From: an uncultured Lactobacillus sp.
GTDB lineage: Bacteria; Bacillota; Bacilli; Lactobacillales; Lactobacillaceae
DNA length: 25,348 bases
Direction of reading: 5' to 3'
NCBI GenBank assembly: GCA_905204935.1
Contig: CAJLBJ010000026.1
Coordinates: forward strand, 1 to 25,348
Position numbers and translations under genes: made by a program. Position 1 is the stretch's first letter, and every line of letters begins with the position of its first letter. Below, in pieces: positions 16,456 through 24,169 of the stretch. The notes beneath the pieces were generated by a model that saw only the letters and a list, made by a program, of their open reading frames with translations, was not told the origin of the DNA and did no database searches.

Positions 16456-17367
16456 TTAGTATTTAGTAATCTTAATTTGTGGTAAGATTTCATCAATTTT
16501 TTCTCTTGTTGCCAGGTCTTCGCTAAATGCAGTTGCCGAACCACATGCTAAACCATAGCGGAAAGCCTCAACGACATCACCAGTTGAAGCGAGTGTGCCA
16601 GTAAAGCCAGCAATCATTGAATCACCTGCACCAACAGAGTTAATAACCGTGCCTTTTGGTGCCAATGAACGATAAACAGCATCTTTAGTGATCAATAAAC
16701 CACCGTCTCCAGCCATCGAAATCAACACGTGTTGTGCACCTAATTCTAAAAGTTTTTGACCGTGCTCAACAATATCATCGATGCCTGTAAATGTCGTTTC
16801 AAACAATTCTGCTAGTTCATGATTATTTGGCTTAACAACCAATGGATTTTGAGGCAAAGTCTTCAATAAACTTTCGCCCGTTGTATCAATCACAAATTCT
16901 GCACCACGCGCCCGAATTTGTTTGATTAAGTCAAAATAGAAGTTTTGATCCAAACAAGGTAGCAAGCTTCCTGCAAAAATCACCACATCTCCGGCACTCA
17001 ATTTATCAAATTGCGCCGTAAATTGTGTTAGTTCTCTTTCCGAAACAACCGGACCACGTCCATTGATTTCGGTTTCTTGTTGAGCCTTAATCTTGACGTT
17101 GATACGTGTATCGTCTTTAATCATGGTAAAGTTCGTCTTGATACCTGTTTTTTCAAGTTCATTTTTGACGAATTCACCGGTAAAACCACCCAAAAAGCCC
17201 AAGGCCACACTATCTTGACCTAATTCTTTAAGGATCCGTGAAACGTTGATTCCTTTACCTCCTGGTAACTTGTTATCATAGTCCATACGATTAACTTCGC
17301 CCAAGGTCAATTCCTTTAATTGGACAATATAATCGATTGACGGATTAACCGTTACTGTATAAATCAT
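16456..17367 (-). CDS. fruK: 1-phosphofructokinase
   Basis: A PfkB-family sugar kinase that phosphorylates fructose 1-phosphate to fructose 1,6-bisphosphate, feeding glycolysis. It has 303 residues, normal length. The first PfkB signature is LPGGKGINVSRILKELG (34-50), and the second contains NSVGAGDSMIAGF (243-255) with the catalytic base D249. KPNNHE (179-184) is also typical. The start codon overlaps the end of fruR by four bases (ATGA), implying coupled translation. Tagatose-6-phosphate kinase LacC is a close relative, but the location between fruR and fruA decides for FruK. Confidence 0.95.
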   Translation of the reverse strand: MIYTVTVNPSIDYIVQLKELTLGEVNRMDYDNKLPGGKGINVSRILKELGQDSVALGFLGGFTGEFVKNELEKTGIKTNFTMIKDDTRINVKIKAQQETEINGRGPVVSERELTQFTAQFDKLSAGDVVIFAGSLLPCLDQNFYFDLIKQIRARGAEFVIDTTGESLLKTLPQNPLVVKPNNHELAELFETTFTGIDDIVEHGQKLLELGAQHVLISMAGDGGLLITKDAVYRSLAPKGTVINSVGAGDSMIAGFTGTLASTGDVVEAFRYGLACGSATAFSEDLATREKIDEILPQIKITKY

Positions 17368-18122
17368 TTCTCTTTTGCCTCCTGAATCGTCGTTTGACTG
17401 CTATAGTGTGCAAACAGTTCGTTTGATAATTCTTGTGTAATGATCTCTGCTGCTCCTAAATCCGCAATCTTGACAAACGACACATTATTGAATTTGCTTG
17501 CATCAGCTAAGACATAGGCTTTTTCGCTTTGTTCCAGTGCAACTTGCTTAACAGCCGCTTCACTTGGATCAGGCGTCGTATAGCCATACTTAGGATGAAT
17601 GCCATTAATTCCTAAGAAAGCTTTGTTGAAACGCAATCGCTGTAAATCACTGACCGTTTGTGAACCAACTAGTGCCTTGGTTGAATTTTTTAATTGACCA
17701 CCAACAAGAATTGTGCGCACATTTTGATCGGCCAAGGCGCTAGCATGTTGAACGCCGTTAGTCACGACTGTCAAACCACTAAACGTTCCCAAGTACTTGA
17801 TTAGTGCTAAAGTTGTCGAACCAGCATCTAAATAAATCACATCATCATCGCGAATTAATTTTGCTGCAAATTCAGCAATTGCTTCTTTAGCAGAAATGTT
17901 TTGGTTTTCTTTACCATACATATCCATTTCACGTTGGAGCGAATATTTCATCTTAGCTCCACCATGAACTCTGACAAGTAAACCTTGTTCTTCTAATAGT
18001 TGCAAGTCACGCCGTGCCGAAGATTCCGAGCAATCGGTCTTCTCACAGATGTCTTGCATCTTGATGACACCATTATTTTTAAGCATTTCTAAAATCAGCT
18101 GTTGTCTTTTTTCCGCAAGCAT
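17364..18122 (-). CDS. fruR: DeoR-family repressor of the fructose operon
   Basis: A 252-residue transcription factor. The N-terminal winged helix-turn-helix (about 1-55) shows the DeoR pattern, with CSESSARRDLQLLEEQGLL leading into VHGGA. The C-terminal sugar-phosphate-binding domain has the effector-loop motif YLDAGSTTLAL and later VTNGVQHA and LVGGQ. It probably represses its own operon and is released by fructose 1-phosphate, as in characterised Gram-positive FruR proteins. The frame is open to a GTG at 18131, but GAGGTG lies at proper distance from the ATG at 18122, so I use that start. It is first in the operon, with fruK overlapping its stop. Confidence 0.93.
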   Translation of the reverse strand: MLAEKRQQLILEMLKNNGVIKMQDICEKTDCSESSARRDLQLLEEQGLLVRVHGGAKMKYSLQREMDMYGKENQNISAKEAIAEFAAKLIRDDDVIYLDAGSTTLALIKYLGTFSGLTVVTNGVQHASALADQNVRTILVGGQLKNSTKALVGSQTVSDLQRLRFNKAFLGINGIHPKYGYTTPDPSEAAVKQVALEQSEKAYVLADASKFNNVSFVKIADLGAAEIITQELSNELFAHYSSQTTIQEAKEK

Positions 18123-18145
18123 TTTCAACACCTCTTTCCTAAATG

Positions 18146-18173
18146 ATTATAACACGCTTCCAATAAAAATCAA
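18146..18173 (-). promoter_or_regulatory. Promoter of fruRKA
   Basis: On the minus strand the -35 TTGATT (18168-18173), a 16-base spacer and the perfect -10 TATAAT (18146-18151) lie about 24 bases before the fruR start. Confidence 0.72.
18149..18162 (-). promoter_or_regulatory. Possible cre (CcpA) site overlapping the fruRKA -10 box
   Basis: TGGAAGCGTGTTAT on the minus strand matches the cre consensus WGWAARCGYTWWMA at 11 of 14 positions, including the GGAAGCG core. Its position, covering part of the -10 box, would suit catabolite repression. The mismatches keep confidence low. Confidence 0.35.
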
Positions 18174-18176
18174 TCA

Positions 18177-18212
18177 CAAAACTCCAAAAACTTTCAAAAA
18201 CCAGTCAAAAAC
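18177..18212. promoter_or_regulatory. Candidate FruR operator: helically phased CAAAAAC repeats
   Basis: CAAAAAC occurs at 18185-18191, 18195-18201 and 18206-18212, with start-to-start distances of 10 and 11 bases (about one helical turn), and a shorter CAAAAC copy at 18177-18182. They lie just upstream of the fruRKA -35 box. DeoR-type repressors often bind short direct repeats near their own promoter, so FruR is the likely ligand. Phased A-tracts would also bend the DNA, an alternative explanation. Confidence 0.5.
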
Positions 18213-18227
18213 ATTCTGGAATATACC

Positions 18228-18270
18228 AAAAAACGGATTTGTGACTAACAACATCACAGATCCGTTTTTA
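18228..18270 (-). terminator. Rho-independent terminator after the acyltransferase gene
   Basis: Fifteen-base arms (18230-18244 and 18254-18268, one wobble pair) surround a nine-base loop. Read on the minus strand the hairpin ends in a run of six T. It begins about ten bases after the acyltransferase stop and shields fruR from read-through. Confidence 0.85.
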
Positions 18271-18278
18271 TAATATAT

Positions 18279-19319
18279 TTATGGCACTAACCTTCTAAGT
18301 ACTGGAATCTTTTGAATAATCAATACTATAATCACGCATATAATATAAATAATCAATACTCCTGCTGTACGCCACAATACAGAGCGGATATCAAATCCCA
18401 TAATCAATGGAACTTGTTCTACAAAATAATAATGTATCAAATAAACTCCAAAACTAGCACTAGACAACGCTCGTAAGAATTTCGGACTAATTTTCTTGAA
18501 AATAAATAATCTTGATAAATCATCTTTTACAAAAACAAAAACCGCTACACCAAATAGTACTGTCGGAAAATTTATATATTCTCCCATGGTATTATTAATT
18601 TTCCCATCAGCTAATGACCAATGTAAAACAGTATAATAACGAATAAACCATCCTAAAAGTCCAATTGCATAAATACCTATTCTTTGTAAGCCAGAAAATT
18701 TATATTCATGAACTAATAAATAACCAAGCAAAATAAAAATGAAGTAGCCCCCAGCTGCTGGAAATTTCAAATTATCAGGAAAAGCTATGTTCAATACAGA
18801 ACAGCTAATCGGTAAAAATGACACTGTTAAAAATGCCATTACTGCCATATAACTATAGACTCTTTTCCTTTTTTCTTTAGGAATCAAGCCTAATATTGGT
18901 ATCCCAAAATAAACCGCAAATAGCGGCATAAAAAACCAATACACTGTTAATCCTTGTGAATTTAAAATCGCATTGAATAAATTTTTAGGTTCAAAAATAC
19001 TAAATTGCATTGCCCCTATACAAACACGATAAACTATACTAATAAGAGACCAAATCAAAAATGGAATAAAAGTCTTTAAAACACGTTTCTTAAAATATTC
19101 CTTAGTTCCATATCTTTCGCGATAATCAATCAACATTGCACCACTAACCATAAAAAAGATTGGTACTGCCCAATAAAACATTGTCTCTATAATTACACTA
19201 TCACGCCAATAATTCTCATATGAAAATGTCCAAAAACATACATTGACATGCATAGCAATAACAGATATCATTGCAAAAATATTTAATAAATCTATATATT
19301 TGTAATACTCTTTTTTCAG
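18279..19319 (-). CDS. Acyltransferase family 3 membrane protein, apparent CTG start
   Basis: An integral membrane O-acyltransferase (OafA/WecH-like superfamily), probably acetylating a surface glycan. From the chosen start it has 346 residues and about ten hydrophobic segments. The first ATG in frame is at 19271, inside the first membrane helix. Upstream in frame the sequence reads KKEYYKYIDLLNIFA, which aligns with KKRVYWIDISRALG at the N-terminus of the other acyltransferase (21391-22449). The codon directly before it is CTG (19317-19319), and AGAGGTG sits about six bases ahead. This frame has TAA just beyond, so CTG is the only fitting start. The conserved first-helix His (H24) follows. 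Either CTG is used, or an ATG was mutated and expression is reduced. It has its own terminator. Confidence 0.82.
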   Translation of the reverse strand: MKKEYYKYIDLLNIFAMISVIAMHVNVCFWTFSYENYWRDSVIIETMFYWAVPIFFMVSGAMLIDYRERYGTKEYFKKRVLKTFIPFLIWSLISIVYRVCIGAMQFSIFEPKNLFNAILNSQGLTVYWFFMPLFAVYFGIPILGLIPKEKRKRVYSYMAVMAFLTVSFLPISCSVLNIAFPDNLKFPAAGGYFIFILLGYLLVHEYKFSGLQRIGIYAIGLLGWFIRYYTVLHWSLADGKINNTMGEYINFPTVLFGVAVFVFVKDDLSRLFIFKKISPKFLRALSSASFGVYLIHYYFVEQVPLIMGFDIRSVLWRTAGVLIIYIICVIIVLIIQKIPVLRRLVP

Positions 19320-19333
19320 ACTTTACACCTCTT
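19317..19333 (-). promoter_or_regulatory. Ribosome binding site pointing to a CTG start
   Basis: On the minus strand AAAGAGGTGTAAAGT leads into CTG. The Shine-Dalgarno core AGAGGTG is at normal distance from CTG, but more than 50 bases from the first ATG. Confidence 0.6.
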
Positions 19334-19392
19334 TAAAATTCAGATAACTAAGCTAATTTTACCGCAATTACTTTTTCTTTTCATCACTTTAT

Positions 19393-19422
19393 TTGGTTAT
19401 TTCCTATAAATTACCGTATAAT
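19393..19422 (+). promoter_or_regulatory. Promoter of the CPA2 antiporter gene
   Basis: The -35 TTGGTT (19393-19398) and the perfect -10 TATAAT (19417-19422) are 18 bases apart, about 35 bases before the TTG start at 19457. Confidence 0.65.
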
Positions 19423-19456
19423 TATCTAACAACCTAAATTAATAGGAGGTTTTAAA

Positions 19457-21316
19457 TTGGAACTTTCGTTTTTATTGGTCGCACTGGTGGCCTTTTGTAC
19501 ACCTATGCTACTCAACAGATTAAAGATTTCATTAATTCCGACTTCAATCGCAGAAATTATCGTTGGTATCATTCTTGGCAAAAGTGGCTTTAACATCATT
19601 CATATAGATAGTCTACTCAATTACATGTCAACGTTTGGCGTGATTATCCTGCTGTTTTTAAGTGGTATGGAGATTGATTTTAGCTTATTTAAAAAGAATG
19701 CAGGTCCTGTTACTCCATTAGCGTTAAAACGTGCGCAAAATCAGCCAACGACTTCTGCTGATCAAGTTGCGATAATTGCTTACGGTGCAACATTGGTTAC
19801 TTCGGTTATTTTGGCATATCTCTTAAAATTAAGTGGTCTATTTAGCGACTTATTTTTAGCCGTTATTTTATTTTCAACCATTGCCTTAGGGATTGTTATT
19901 TCTGTACTTAAGGAAAATGAATTATTAAGCAAACCCTTAGGTCAAGCACTCTTATTGATTGCAGTTTTGGGTGAAGTCATTCCGTTGTTATCCTTAACGA
20001 TTTACAGTTCACTAGTCGCTGGTCGTGGAGGCAGTATTTGGTTGATTTCTTTATTGTTTATCGCTGGTGCTTTGATCTTCAAACACTTCCAATGGTTTTT
20101 CAAGGATCTAAACACCCTTAATAAGGCAACTACCCAAATTGATATTCGCTTGGCTTTTGCGATTATCATCGCCTTGGTTTTGCTAGCCGAAGCAGTTGGT
20201 GCAGAAAATATCTTAGGCGCCTTTGTCGCTGGAATAGTCCTTAAGCTGCTACAGCCAGCTACAAGCACCCAACATAAACTAGATGCCTTAGGATACGGCT
20301 TTTTTATCCCATATTTCTTCATCCTAACAGGGGTTAAATTAGATATTCCTAGTCTCTTGAGTTCTCCTAAGACATTAGTATTGATTCCCATCTTCTTTAT
20401 TTGCTTTATTTTAGCTAAAATGACGACATATTTTGGCTTGCGCTTGCGTTTTAAAGAAAAAAACGCTCTAGCTGGGGCGTTTCTATCGAGTACAACGATT
20501 ACTTTAGTCTTGGCCGTTTTAACCGTTGCCGAAAATCTCAAAGTTATTAACGCACAACAATCCGGAGCGTTTCTGATTGCTGGGATTTTAACTTGTATCG
20601 TTGGCCCGTTGCTTTTTAACAAATTAACTCAACCAGAACCTGAAGACTTACAAAAAACCACCGTGCATATTTTGGGAGTCAACCTCGTAACTGTCAACGT
20701 CTTAAAACGCCTGACAGCCGATTGGTATGACATCAAGATGTACACTGATAGTAAAAAGAATTACACAACCTATAATCATATCGGTAACATCAATTTTCTA
20801 GAATCATTAGAACCTGATGATTTAATTTCTCAACAAGTTTTTGATGCCGACATCATGGTCTTTGGTTACTCTAAGCCAGAAATTAACTTCAAACTAGCTT
20901 TAGCTGCAAAAGAATACGGGGTTGAACGCGTTATTACAAGTATCGAAAATTCTGATCCTGTCAGCATGTCACAGATGGATAAAACTCTTAAAAAAGCCGG
21001 TATTGAGTACTTTAGCGCCTTTGACACCAGCGTAGGAATCATGAGTGCCATTATCGAAACACCATCGACACTTGAATTGTTGACCGGTTCTGCTCATTTG
21101 TATGAAGTTATCGTCAACAATGCCAAGTTCGCTGGCCTCGAAGTCAAAGATCTGCCGTTCATCCAACACATCACAATCAGCCGTATTTTCCGCGAAGGCA
21201 AACCCATCGCTCCACATGGTGATACACAGATTCAACTTGGAGATCACATCGTCTTTTCTGCAGACCGCAGTATCGTTAATACCGTCCGTCAAACAATCAG
21301 TAAATTGAATGATTAA
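19457..21316 (+). CDS. CPA2-family monovalent cation:proton antiporter with C-terminal RCK domains
   Basis: A 619-residue membrane antiporter exchanging Na+ or K+ for H+. Residues 1-390 are a Na_H_Exchanger membrane domain with a dozen or so helices. The motif LGEVIP (171-176), with E173, occupies the place of the ion-binding acidic pair of this family. A cytoplasmic part follows: about 402-520 is a RossMann-like RCK_N/TrkA-N segment that begins HILGVNLVT and lacks the usual GxGxxG, so nucleotide binding may be lost; about 545-615 is RCK_C (TrkA-C), a likely ligand sensor. Translation starts at TTG 19457 behind a perfect AGGAGG at seven bases' distance. It lies between two acyltransferase genes but has its own promoter. 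Whether it carries Na+ or K+ cannot be read from sequence. Confidence 0.9.
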   Translation: MELSFLLVALVAFCTPMLLNRLKISLIPTSIAEIIVGIILGKSGFNIIHIDSLLNYMSTFGVIILLFLSGMEIDFSLFKKNAGPVTPLALKRAQNQPTTSADQVAIIAYGATLVTSVILAYLLKLSGLFSDLFLAVILFSTIALGIVISVLKENELLSKPLGQALLLIAVLGEVIPLLSLTIYSSLVAGRGGSIWLISLLFIAGALIFKHFQWFFKDLNTLNKATTQIDIRLAFAIIIALVLLAEAVGAENILGAFVAGIVLKLLQPATSTQHKLDALGYGFFIPYFFILTGVKLDIPSLLSSPKTLVLIPIFFICFILAKMTTYFGLRLRFKEKNALAGAFLSSTTITLVLAVLTVAENLKVINAQQSGAFLIAGILTCIVGPLLFNKLTQPEPEDLQKTTVHILGVNLVTVNVLKRLTADWYDIKMYTDSKKNYTTYNHIGNINFLESLEPDDLISQQVFDADIMVFGYSKPEINFKLALAAKEYGVERVITSIENSDPVSMSQMDKTLKKAGIEYFSAFDTSVGIMSAIIETPSTLELLTGSAHLYEVIVNNAKFAGLEVKDLPFIQHITISRIFREGKPIAPHGDTQIQLGDHIVFSADRSIVNTVRQTISKLND

Positions 21317-21320
21317 AAAA

Positions 21321-21348
21321 TTGATAATTGCATCACATTCGATATAAA
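21321..21348 (+). promoter_or_regulatory. Candidate promoter of the second acyltransferase gene
   Basis: The -35 TTGATA (21321-21326) and -10 TATAAA (21343-21348) are separated by 16 bases, 43 bases before the ATG. The AT-rich surroundings make chance matches more likely. Confidence 0.45.
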
Positions 21349-21390
21349 AATATAATTAATGTTGATTATTATATTACGGGAGTATAAATT

Positions 21391-22449
21391 ATGAAAAAAA
21401 GAGTTTATTGGATTGATATTTCGAGAGCTTTAGGGATGTTGATGATCATCATGGTTCATTCAAACATCGGCAATCATCCTATGTGGAGTAATTTCTTATT
21501 CGCAGTCAACGTTCCTATCTTTTTTGTATTATCAGGCTACCTATCGCGCGAAAAGAAGTGGTCTGAAGTTTTTAGTGGCGGTAATAAAAATCTATTATTA
21601 CCTTACTTTACAACCGTTATCTTAATTGGGCTTGTCTACTATTTTGGTCATAATTATGTTCCCAATTGGATATCACAAATTAATTTAAAAGACTTTATAG
21701 TTACCGGAATATACGGTCTCGGAACCAGTTCGGTAATTCCTAAAATTAATTTAACTGTCTATGCAATCGGTGCTATTTGGTTCTTGCTTGCAATGTATCT
21801 AGGAAACTTTTTATTTAATCTAGGAATAAAACTAAGTAATAAGTCTACCAATTCCACTTCATTTTTAGCTTGCTATTCACTAATCTGTACCGTATTAGGT
21901 TTTTATATCGCTAAATTTATTCAATTACCATGGAGTTTGGATGCAGCCTTAATCAGCCTTAGCTTTTATTTTGCTGGTCAACAAATCCGCAAGTACGATT
22001 TAATCCATCAAGGAAATATCTATCTTGCATTAGCAGGAATTGTTCTTTGGTTGTTATCCATGAAATCTGGTGCCTTTTATATTAACGTAGGTTACGCAAC
22101 AAACCCTGCCATGGCTGTTATTGGCGCTATTGGTGGAAGCTACTCTATCATGTACCTATCCTACTGTATAACAGATAAATTAGGTTGGAAGTTGCAAGCT
22201 GTTCAATACTATGGAAAGATGTCTTTAATAGTTTTATGCGTTCATTTGTTTGATATGAATAGTTTTTCTATTGGGAACAAAGTTGCTTTGTTTTTAGGCA
22301 GAAATCATTATAACGACATTGTTCAAATGATTGGTTTAATATCTTATCGTGTACTTTTGACAATTATTGCTATTATTATCATTCCTAAAATTCCAATTAT
22401 CCGTTCTCTTTATCTCAACAGAGATTACCCATTCAAAAAAAGAGCATAA
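21391..22449 (+). CDS. Acyltransferase family 3 membrane protein (fucose 4-O-acetylase-like)
   Basis: A 352-residue integral membrane acyltransferase with about ten helices. The N-terminus MKKRVYWIDISRALGMLMII followed by MVHSN, with the conserved His23 in the first helix, and the PIFFVLSGYL segment are typical of the acyltransferase-3 superfamily, especially proteins annotated as fucose 4-O-acetylase-like. It probably O-acetylates a sugar of the wall or exopolysaccharide using cytoplasmic acetyl-CoA. The ATG has ACGGGAG upstream. It starts 74 bases after the antiporter gene and ends at a strong terminator. It is only distantly similar to the 18279-19319 acyltransferase, so the two probably modify different positions or sugars. 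Confidence 0.88.
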   Translation: MKKRVYWIDISRALGMLMIIMVHSNIGNHPMWSNFLFAVNVPIFFVLSGYLSREKKWSEVFSGGNKNLLLPYFTTVILIGLVYYFGHNYVPNWISQINLKDFIVTGIYGLGTSSVIPKINLTVYAIGAIWFLLAMYLGNFLFNLGIKLSNKSTNSTSFLACYSLICTVLGFYIAKFIQLPWSLDAALISLSFYFAGQQIRKYDLIHQGNIYLALAGIVLWLLSMKSGAFYINVGYATNPAMAVIGAIGGSYSIMYLSYCITDKLGWKLQAVQYYGKMSLIVLCVHLFDMNSFSIGNKVALFLGRNHYNDIVQMIGLISYRVLLTIIAIIIIPKIPIIRSLYLNRDYPFKKRA

Positions 22450-22450
22450 A

Positions 22451-22488
22451 ATATCCCTTGCTCAAAATCTGAGCAAGGGATATTTTTT
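22451..22488. terminator. Strong bidirectional terminator between convergent genes
   Basis: Perfect 14-base arms ATATCCCTTGCTCA (22451-22464) and TGAGCAAGGGATAT (22470-22483) enclose a five-base loop. The plus side ends in six T and the minus side in a run of four T. It lies directly after the acyltransferase stop and at the stop of the UPF0210 gene, so it can end both transcripts. Confidence 0.93.
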
Positions 22489-23830
22489 AATTTTTGAAAC
22501 TATGAATTGGTGCCGGAATTAATCCTCCACGGTGTATCATTTGCGCTGATGATGCACCGTTAACCGCCATGATTGGTGCATAGCCTAGTAAACCACCAAA
22601 TTCGATGCTTTCGCCCACACCTTTACCTGGAACTGGAATGATTCGAACCGCTGTTGTTTTATTGTTAATCATGCCGATTGCAGCTTCATCTGCAATCATC
22701 GCACTGATTGTTTCAGCTGGTGTATCTCCAGGTACCGCAATCATATCTAACCCTACAGAACATACGGCTGTCATTGCTTCAAGCTTTTCAAGATTCAAGC
22801 AACCTGATTTAACCGCATCAATCATACCAGCATCTTCTGAAACCGGAATAAATGCGCCTGACAACCCGCCAACGTGACTACATGCCATGATACCGCCTTT
22901 TTTAACTGCATCGTTTAACAAAGCTAAAGCAGCAGTTGTTCCATGTGTTCCAACTTGTTCTAAGCCGATTTCTTCTAGAATTTGCGCTACCGAATCTCCA
23001 ACTGCTGGTGTTGGTGCTAAAGATAAATCGACAATTCCAAATGGTACACCTAATCTTTGTGAGGCTAACGTACCAACTAATTGTCCCATTCTAGTAACCT
23101 TAAAAGCTGTTTGCTTGATGGTTTCGGCAACCACATCAATCGGTTGACCTTTAACCTTTTCCAAAGCACACTTAACTACACCTGGTCCAGAAACGCCCAC
23201 GTTGATAACCACATCGGGTTCGGTAATCCCTTGGAATCCTCCAGCCATAAATGGGTTATCATCAACTGCATTACAAAAGACCACCATTTTAGCGTTTGTC
23301 ATCACATCTAACTTAGATGCATCGACAATCACTTGTCCCATTTGTGCCACGGCATCCATGTTAATCCCATTTTTTGTAGAACCAACATTAACCGATGCAC
23401 ACACATAATCTGTTTGTGCTAATGCTTCAGGTAAAGAAGCAATCAGCGTCTTATCTCCGTTTTGGTAGCCTTTATCTACTAAAGCTGAAAAGCCTCCGAT
23501 AAAATCAATCCCTAACGTTTTAGCTGCCTTATCCAAAGTCAAAGCATATTTGACATAATCTTTGTCATGACTTGCAGCTGCAATGATTGAAATTGGTGTT
23601 ACGGTCACGCGCTTGTTAATGATAGGAATACCATATTCTGCTTGAATTTGTTCGCCGACTTTAACCAAGTCACGTGCCTTAGTTGTAATCTTGTCATAAA
23701 TTTTTTGGCAAGCCTTATCACTATCGCTATCGATACAATCAATCAAAGAAATTGCCATCGTAATTGTACGCACATCAAGATTTTCATCCGAAATCATGCG
23801 TGCTGTTTCAAGAATTTTTTCTGTTTCCAC
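22487..23830 (-). CDS. UPF0210 (DUF711, PFL-like) family protein
   Basis: A 447-residue, probably cytoplasmic protein of the conserved UPF0210 family, whose fold is related to pyruvate formate-lyase/glycyl-radical-type barrels but for which I know no established reaction. Supporting stretches are [24 protein letters not shown] sequence at the N-terminus, [14 protein letters not shown] near 105-120, the Gly-rich [36 protein letters not shown] and the C-terminal [20 protein letters not shown]. Length is normal. It follows the ACT-domain gene by 12 bases with an AGGAGGGTGCC-type ribosome site. The two-gene arrangement is conserved in many Firmicutes, so the ACT protein is probably a regulatory or binding partner. 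Function remains unknown. Confidence 0.92.
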   Translation of the reverse strand: METEKILETARMISDENLDVRTITMAISLIDCIDSDSDKACQKIYDKITTKARDLVKVGEQIQAEYGIPIINKRVTVTPISIIAAASHDKDYVKYALTLDKAAKTLGIDFIGGFSALVDKGYQNGDKTLIASLPEALAQTDYVCASVNVGSTKNGINMDAVAQMGQVIVDASKLDVMTNAKMVVFCNAVDDNPFMAGGFQGITEPDVVINVGVSGPGVVKCALEKVKGQPIDVVAETIKQTAFKVTRMGQLVGTLASQRLGVPFGIVDLSLAPTPAVGDSVAQILEEIGLEQVGTHGTTAALALLNDAVKKGGIMACSHVGGLSGAFIPVSEDAGMIDAVKSGCLNLEKLEAMTAVCSVGLDMIAVPGDTPAETISAMIADEAAIGMINNKTTAVRIIPVPGKGVGESIEFGGLLGYAPIMAVNGASSAQMIHRGGLIPAPIHSFKN

Positions 23831-23842
23831 GCCGGCACCCTC

Positions 23843-24118
23843 CTATAATTGATGCATTGCACGATAAATTTCTTCGTTGCGAATGTTGATTTCTACGCCT
23901 AATTGCTTTCCTAGATCATTGAGTTGGCTAGCTACTTCTTCAATTGCCACAGTTGTAGGAATTTCAACCATCATCATCATCGTAAAATAGCCATCCATAA
24001 TTGTTTGTGACAAGTCTAAGATATTGATTTGTTTTTGCGCTAGATATTGACTAACATTAGCCACAATTCCGACTTGATCTTTTCCTATTGTTGTTAAAAT
24101 TGCCTTCATTTGATTCAC
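23843..24118 (-). CDS. ACT-domain protein, UPF0237 family
   Basis: A 91-residue single ACT domain (about 4-75): the first strand MKAILTTIGKDQVGIVANVS, the helix with YLAQKQINILDLSQTIMDG, then FTMMMMVEIP, in the usual beta-alpha-beta-beta-alpha-beta order. ACT domains bind amino acids or other small ligands and usually regulate a partner enzyme. As a free-standing protein cotranscribed with UPF0210 it is probably that protein's sensor subunit. The first codons read MNQMKAIL; the second Met would also fit the family start. GATGAGGTG precedes the ATG at 24118. Confidence 0.93.
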   Translation of the reverse strand: MNQMKAILTTIGKDQVGIVANVSQYLAQKQINILDLSQTIMDGYFTMMMMVEIPTTVAIEEVASQLNDLGKQLGVEINIRNEEIYRAMHQL

Positions 24119-24169
24119 CTCATCATATTTAATTTGTTTTTTTGGTATAACCCAGCTTAATAATAACTT

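Noticed and set aside
20002..20622. 206-residue minus-strand ORF inside the antiporter gene
   Set aside because: It is antisense to a well-supported gene, is unusually rich in Lys/Arg/Ala as expected of a shadow frame, and has no ribosome site or recognisable family.
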